DNA of 22,667 nucleotides from a virus. The stretch covers positions 1-22,667 of IMG/VR virus record IMGVR_UViG_3300045738_001537; one strand, given 5' to 3'. The position numbers and the translations under genes were made by a program. Below are positions 20,501 through 22,667 of this stretch, in pieces (position 1 is the stretch's first letter; each line of letters starts with the position of its first letter). The notes beneath the pieces were generated by a model. The model searched no databases and was not told the DNA's origin. It was given only the letters and a program-made list of their open reading frames with translations.

Positions 20501-22667
20501 CAGAAAAGTTTAGAGTTCATAGTGACGGCAAAGTTGGTATCGGGACTGCTGCACCAGATAGTCCGCTACATATAAAAACTACAACAGCAAATACTCACCT
20601 CAATATAGAAAATGATACAAAGCCGTGGATCATTGGAGTACGAGACGATGCTACAGATGGTCTAGTTTTCAGACAAGCCAGCACGAATCATGTAACAATA
20701 AGACATACAACTGGCAGTGTCGGCATCGGGACCGTTACACCAGCAGAGAAACTTGAGATTAGCGGCGGCAATATAAGACTAACTGATGCTAACTCCATTC
20801 AATGGGGAAGCGCAAATAATAGAATACTTGGTAATGACATAGCAGACTTCATGCGGTTTGATGTGAATGGTGCTGAAAGAGTACGTATCATCTCTAGCGG
20901 CAGTGTTGGGATAGGAACAGCAACTCCAACCGCTCAACTACAAACAACTGGCGATGTTATAGTCGGAGGCAATCTTACTGTTTCTGGAACAACATTTACA
21001 GTCGATACATCAAATGTCCTTGTGGAAGATCCGGTTCTCTTGCTTGCCAAGAATCAAACGGGTGGAGCAGCTTTAGACGCAGGATTCCTCATTGAGCGCG
21101 GCACTGATACAAATGTTGGATTTATTTGGGATGAGTCTGCTGATCAATTTGCAGTAATCAATACAACTGAAATAGCCGACGACAATGATATAACTATAGC
21201 GAGTTATGCGGCTTTTAAGGCTGGAATTACAACATTGACGGGAGCGCTGACGGCTACGAGCGCTACCTTTAGTGGAGAAGTAGATATTGCTGACGGACAA
21301 TTTTTAGATTTTGGTAATGGCGGGTTAAAGATACGAACCAACGCTAATAATGCTTACATTACAGAAGGTACTTCTGGCAAACTAGCTATACAGGGCCAGA
21401 ATATAGAGTTATCCGACGCTTCTGGAACTGATACTTTTGCCTATTTCGCCAAAGATGGTGCAGCAACACTTTATTATGACAACGCAGCCAAACTAGCCAC
21501 AGATACGGCTGGAGTTAGTGTGACAGGCAACATTTACACGGATGGTAATGTTAATTTAACAGCGGATAATAAAAAAATAAGGATCGGGGCGGGCGAAGAC
21601 CTTCAGCTTTACCATGATGGTTCTAATAGCTATATTGATGAAACAGGTACTGGTAATCTTAGAATAAGGGCAAACGATCAAGTAAAGATTCAGAAATATA
21701 CTGGTGAGAACATGTTTGTTGGCATAGCAGACGGTGCAGCATCAATGTATTACGACAACGCTCAGAAAATAGCCACAACCTCTACCGGGGTTATCGTAAC
21801 AGGTGGCGCTACGTTTAGTGGTGACATAACCCGTAGCTCTGGCACATTAAACATTAACGGATCAAGCCTAGCTTTAAATAATGCCGCAGCAACTAAAACA
21901 TATCTGCTTGGAACAGATGGTGGATCGGTTCAGATACGGCATAATGACAGCACTAAATTTGAAACAACTTCAACCGGCGTAACGATAACAGGTACAGCCG
22001 TAGCAACATCATTTACTGGAGCGCTAACTACCGCAGCACAACCAGCTATTACAAGTGTTGGAACTCTCACGACACTTACTGTTGATGATATTACTATTAA
22101 TGGTTCTACTATATCTGATGGTGGTGATTTAACGCTAGATGTAGCAGGAGATATTTTATTAGACGCTGGTGGTGCAGATATACGGTTCCTAGATGATGGA
22201 GCAGATTATTTTAAATTTACTAAGGAGGGTAATAACTCAGTAATTAAATCTCAAGTATCAGATGGAGATCTTATACTCCGAGGCAGTGATAACGGTGTTG
22301 CTACAGATGCTCTTACTTTTAATATGTCAGAGTTGGGCGAGGCTACATTTAATAGTGACGTATTTCTTAAAGATAATAAAAATGTACGGTGGGGAGATGG
22401 TCAAGATTTTAGAATCTCCTTTGATGGTGCTAATGCCGTTATTTATAACGCTGCTGCTAACTCAGACATTATTTTCAAGGGGAACAATGGTTCTCTATTT
22501 ACTGCTCTTACTCTTGATATGTCAGATGCAGGTACTGCTATTTTTAATCACGATATAGTACTTGGAGATAGCGGTGAGATTCAGTTTGGTGCAGGGGCGG
22601 ACCTTAAAATTTACCATGATGGAAGTGATTCTTATATAAAAGATACAGGAACAGGAAGTTTATTTAT
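14512..22667 (+). CDS. Giant repeat-rich tail fibre (partial, runs off right edge)
   Basis: The frame is open from the ATG at 14512 to the window end: at least 2,718 codons. AAGGA (14500-14504) precedes the start. The N-terminus has a short collagen-like GRQGPPGAG (residues 31-39), probably near the virion-attachment part. The body is a mosaic of modules: five ungapped 36-residue LGD.TTD.ITT.GDL units, fifteen VGIGT.SP..L-type units, three IPVGT..QRP..DG cassettes, two stretches of LQTQVTSND coiled-coil repeats, two copies of a 101-residue unit, and toward the right edge YYDN and YHDGSNSYI.DTGTG modules. Trimeric fibres of this style bind the host surface. The C-terminal end, often an S74 self-cleaving chaperone, is not in the window. 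No frameshift was seen at the points checked. Confidence 0.93.
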   Translation, partial: MPVSVNVTVPSKVTTSVFAESTKTSSSITIGRQGPPGAGFINVDTNSKWGVTKSVRPTSSGVYDLGTAYYPFNDFHSQNGNFYGDLNIQGNVSITGSLGLSGNFIIGDDTTDSITTRGDLFVEDDAFFSDNVNITGNLTTRNVYPETTTNYNLGSATKKWDNIYAKTVHIDGSTLVMGTEGAQVKVVSNRLQFQGNTASDGAYFVGDTYIDAGTLFTQKAFGPQFKILNTNSTNRYEFELDDNGHLNITGNLNGNVKFANDILPASNGANIGDGSSKWNYLYSVSGYIDKLAVGTSDTTKTLTVGGDTKIFGDVDIYDENNTTNKIVAIYDNIDEGRIDIKNANSTTIRLASNSNSYFLNGNIGIGEANPSVKLDINSNDAIKIPVGTTLQRPATPADGMVRLNSTECINGIGKYEGYNDGQWRSLEGVVDLDCDTYVTTEKTSDDDKLYFYTSGIERATVSKQGDVYIANDLTVSGDLSVSGNFNLGDSTTDKITTQGDLFVLDDAFFGDSVTITGDLTSRNVYPAASGLYNLGSESLKWGQVYAKTGNFDGGTINLGVDGARIVTSSNGNINMVGEDGVTSEGLRPSPSIKGNVYVETGAYITGSLNVAEDATISGSIYTDGTVTASTPTQNGHLTTKSYVDSADSTLTTNLAATGSNLEAQITNNDADLSALQTATGSLQTQVTSNDGDITDLNTKVTDLSGDAVFTTGDQTIAGNKTFSDDAVFSSGVTILGALGVSGNFTLGDSTTDSITTRGDLFVEDDAVFSDDITVTGNARFVGNIGIGVGSATPSAHLELGSDGGSARYIRYKDTAGSPTKYNFELGVQRVDQSWSVTPSTAAGGSTFSSPALVVKNTGNVGVGTSSPTRKFQVESSSNQIKLTDTGQSGSSNRHAIFNFSDSSDNSLDILTAYTGGTANKITLSPAGSVAMTLLQGGKVGIGVDVPTQTLHVDGNLRLTGAIYDTNNSAGTNGQILISTGSAIDWKSLSEITGVDGTGTANYIPKWSDTDTIGNSIIYDDGTKVGIGSASPSYRLDVQDSSDATFRLQAGSTSDATIRLDQDGTQQATIGYDHSSSLLKLNNNSNFGGTDHLVINSDGNIGLGTTTPSVQLQTTGDVIVGGNLTVSGTTFTVDTSNVLVEDPVLLLAKNQTGGAALDAGFIVERGSDQNVGFIWDESSDHFTFINTNEIADDNDITIASYANIKAANAIVADLTSSNGYFDWTRNSTGVAAKITQSGTGDILNLFDGASNILSVLDGGNIKATGNFGIGTDPSLIKSINILRSGGSNITTDSYGLHISNTQISVAANLDKYGIRVDSSGNTWSGSSSNSYGIYVNSSTGSATTNYGLYVSVAGGWVNNDIGLYVTGEDRNYFSGNVGIGTTAPTYKLQVVGTSHFSSKLIAAGSVGIGVTNPSVSLEVVGTDAIRVPVGTDAQRPTPADGMVRLNTDSNQFEGYSSSNWQGLGGVIDVDQDTYVSTEKTTDDDTLFFYTSGIERAKIDKSGNTFVAGDLTISGSLAVSGDFTLGDTTTDRITTRGDLYVEDDAFFADAVEITGSLTVDGTASAATPTQNGHLTTKLYVDSADNTLTTNLATSGTTLQNQITSNDSDITALNTATGSLQTQVTSNDSDISTLTTNLAATGSNLQTQITSNDGDVSALQTATGSLQTQVSSNDTDIATINTNITSLSGDAVLLAGNQTIAGDKTFSDDVTILGDLAVSGDFTLGDATTDRITTRGDLYVEDDAVFSDTISVTGVAHFAANVGIGTASPSVALDISTTDAIKIPVGTTAQRPATVDGLMRLNTTTNQFEGYQNSNWQGLGGVIDVDQDTYVSTEKTSDDDTLFFYTAGSERARLTSAGLFGIGTTSPNQKLDVNGAVVISPNTDGKDTHHFTTNASNDGRYLIKSNTTTKVDIQANGSSYFTGGNVGIGTATPYSQLTVGSSSSDGRLQILGDANPSSGDGLEIGSNATDGTIVSYDRTNSHYKGFRFNASDFRVDISGTEKFRVHSDGKVGIGTAAPDSPLHIKTTTANTHLNIENDTKPWIIGVRDDATDGLVFRQASTNHVTIRHTTGSVGIGTVTPAEKLEISGGNIRLTDANSIQWGSANNRILGNDIADFMRFDVNGAERVRIISSGSVGIGTATPTAQLQTTGDVIVGGNLTVSGTTFTVDTSNVLVEDPVLLLAKNQTGGAALDAGFLIERGTDTNVGFIWDESADQFAVINTTEIADDNDITIASYAAFKAGITTLTGALTATSATFSGEVDIADGQFLDFGNGGLKIRTNANNAYITEGTSGKLAIQGQNIELSDASGTDTFAYFAKDGAATLYYDNAAKLATDTAGVSVTGNIYTDGNVNLTADNKKIRIGAGEDLQLYHDGSNSYIDETGTGNLRIRANDQVKIQKYTGENMFVGIADGAASMYYDNAQKIATTSTGVIVTGGATFSGDITRSSGTLNINGSSLALNNAAATKTYLLGTDGGSVQIRHNDSTKFETTSTGVTITGTAVATSFTGALTTAAQPAITSVGTLTTLTVDDITINGSTISDGGDLTLDVAGDILLDAGGADIRFLDDGADYFKFTKEGNNSVIKSQVSDGDLILRGSDNGVATDALTFNMSELGEATFNSDVFLKDNKNVRWGDGQDFRISFDGANAVIYNAAANSDIIFKGNNGSLFTALTLDMSDAGTAIFNHDIVLGDSGEIQFGAGADLKIYHDGSDSYIKDTGTGSLF
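16393..16686 (+). repeat. Short coiled-coil stalk cassette, copy 1
   Basis: The block encodes ASTPTQNGHLTTKSYVDSAD, then LTTNLAATGSNLEAQITNND and about one more LQTQVTSND unit, ending in QTIAGNKTFSDD. It has about two units of the 22-24-residue repeat, against about four in the related block at 19192. Confidence 0.8.
17812..18114 (+). repeat. 101-residue duplicated fibre unit, copy A
   Basis: This unit aligns without gaps to 20908-21210. About 88 of 101 residues match by hand alignment. It contains GDVIVGGNLTVSGTTFTVDT, then a VEDPVLLLAKNQ strand, GFIVERGSDQNVGFIWDES and an IADDNDITIASYA end. Confidence 0.93.
19192..19629 (+). repeat. Long coiled-coil stalk cassette, copy 2
   Basis: The block starts with the same TPTQNGHLTTK segment and carries about four units of a 22-24-residue repeat containing LQ(T/N)Q(V/I)(T/S)SND.D(I/V), ending in QTIAGDKTFSDD. 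Leucine spacing suggests a trimeric coiled-coil stalk. The unit number differs from copy 1, as expected for in-frame expansion. Confidence 0.8.
20908..21210 (+). repeat. 101-residue duplicated fibre unit, copy B
   Basis: This is the second copy of the unit at 17812-18114, offset by exactly 3,096 bases. Over 50 central codons the protein is identical to copy A while I count 24 codons that differ by silent changes. Confidence 0.93.
21571..22667 (+). repeat. YHDGS/DTGTG and YYDN fibre modules at the right edge
   Basis: Two copies of a G-A-G-x-D-L-x-(L/I)-Y-H-D-G-S-(N/D)-S-Y-I-x-(E/D)-T-G-T-G module lie near 21571-21675 and 22570-22667, the second cut by the window end. Between and before them are YYDNA.K.AT..(A/T)GV.VTG units (near 21475 and 21750) and a related H-N-D-S-T-K-F-E-T-T-S-T-G-V unit (near 21940). 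This module set is widespread in marine phage fibres. Confidence 0.85.

Larger units (their letters stand above)
15601..20916 (+). repeat. Fifteen dispersed GIGT.SP..L units
   Basis: The Gly-Ile-Gly core begins at 15601, 16864, 17092, 17329, 17584, 17812, 18310, 18640, 18727, 19789, 20083, 20281, 20536, 20722 and 20908. Most read (N/K/S)-V-G-I-G-T-x-x-P-x-x-x-L-x-(V/I). Such units mark short beta-rich blocks along trimeric fibre shafts. Copies at 17092 and 17812 carry GVG and GLG instead. Confidence 0.88.

Noticed and set aside
15601-20916. Regularly recurring short DNA repeats resembling a CRISPR array
   Set aside because: The recurrences are in-frame coding repeats with uneven spacing (about 87 to 1,263 bases) and silent divergence, typical of fibre modules.
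22262-22558. Plus-strand frame of 98 codons, Leu-rich
   Set aside because: It is an out-of-frame shadow of the fibre gene, which stays open through this stretch with recognisable modules.
1-22667. tRNA genes, insertion sequences or integrase/attachment sites
   Set aside because: None was seen by eye; a dedicated tRNA scan was not possible here.

Overview
The window reads as a segment of a tailed, double-stranded DNA bacteriophage genome, A+T-rich by eye. It holds a packaging and capsid gene block (large terminase, portal, prohead protease/scaffold, decoration-like protein, HK97-fold-type major capsid) next to a PhoH-like ATPase, a divergent sigma factor and a very long repeat-rich tail-fibre gene. 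The tail-fibre sequence style (GIGT.SP repeats, YHDGSNSYI.DTGTG modules) is common in marine phages. The best host hint is a left-edge gene fragment encoding a type II/IV prepilin N-terminus in the style typical of Planctomycetes-Verrucomicrobia-Lentisphaerae (PVC) bacteria; this is an inference, not proof of host. No tail tube, sheath or baseplate gene lies in the window, so the virion morphotype cannot be told.

Layout. Positions 1-574 (minus strand): a prepilin-like fragment and, two bases upstream of it, a small MscS-like membrane protein; together they look like one leftward operon. Positions 575-624: a divergent promoter region. Positions 625-4743 (plus): PhoH-like ATPase, a 68-aa unknown, a zinc-ribbon protein, a sigma-70-like factor with a Cys4 insertion, a helix-turn-helix/coiled-coil protein that may be the small terminase, and a C2H2-finger/ERCC4-type nuclease. 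Positions 4747-9709: large terminase, portal and an FtsZ/tubulin-family GTPase. Positions 9741-13485: an unknown, a protease-scaffold fusion with a likely internal scaffold start, a decoration-like protein and the major capsid protein, closed by a strong terminator. Positions 13593-14024: an insulated single gene for a basic, SAP-like protein. Positions 14124-22667: a small beta-rich protein and the tail fibre, which runs off the right edge.

Regulation. The hexamer GTGTAA, or its variant GTGTAT, lies 9-24 bases before seven start codons, six on the plus strand and one on the minus strand. The four exact plus-strand copies I found are all intergenic. Most of these genes have no Shine-Dalgarno site, so the motif may be a phage -10-like promoter giving leaderless or very short-leader mRNAs, and the encoded sigma factor is the obvious candidate reader. 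The capsid-block genes instead have clear AGGAG-type sites and a visibly different, less AGA/AGG/ATA-rich codon choice.

Most noteworthy are the FtsZ-family gene placed inside the capsid-assembly operon, the putative promoter family paired with an unusual sigma factor, the prepilin plus MscS-like pair, and the two-in-one protease/scaffold gene.
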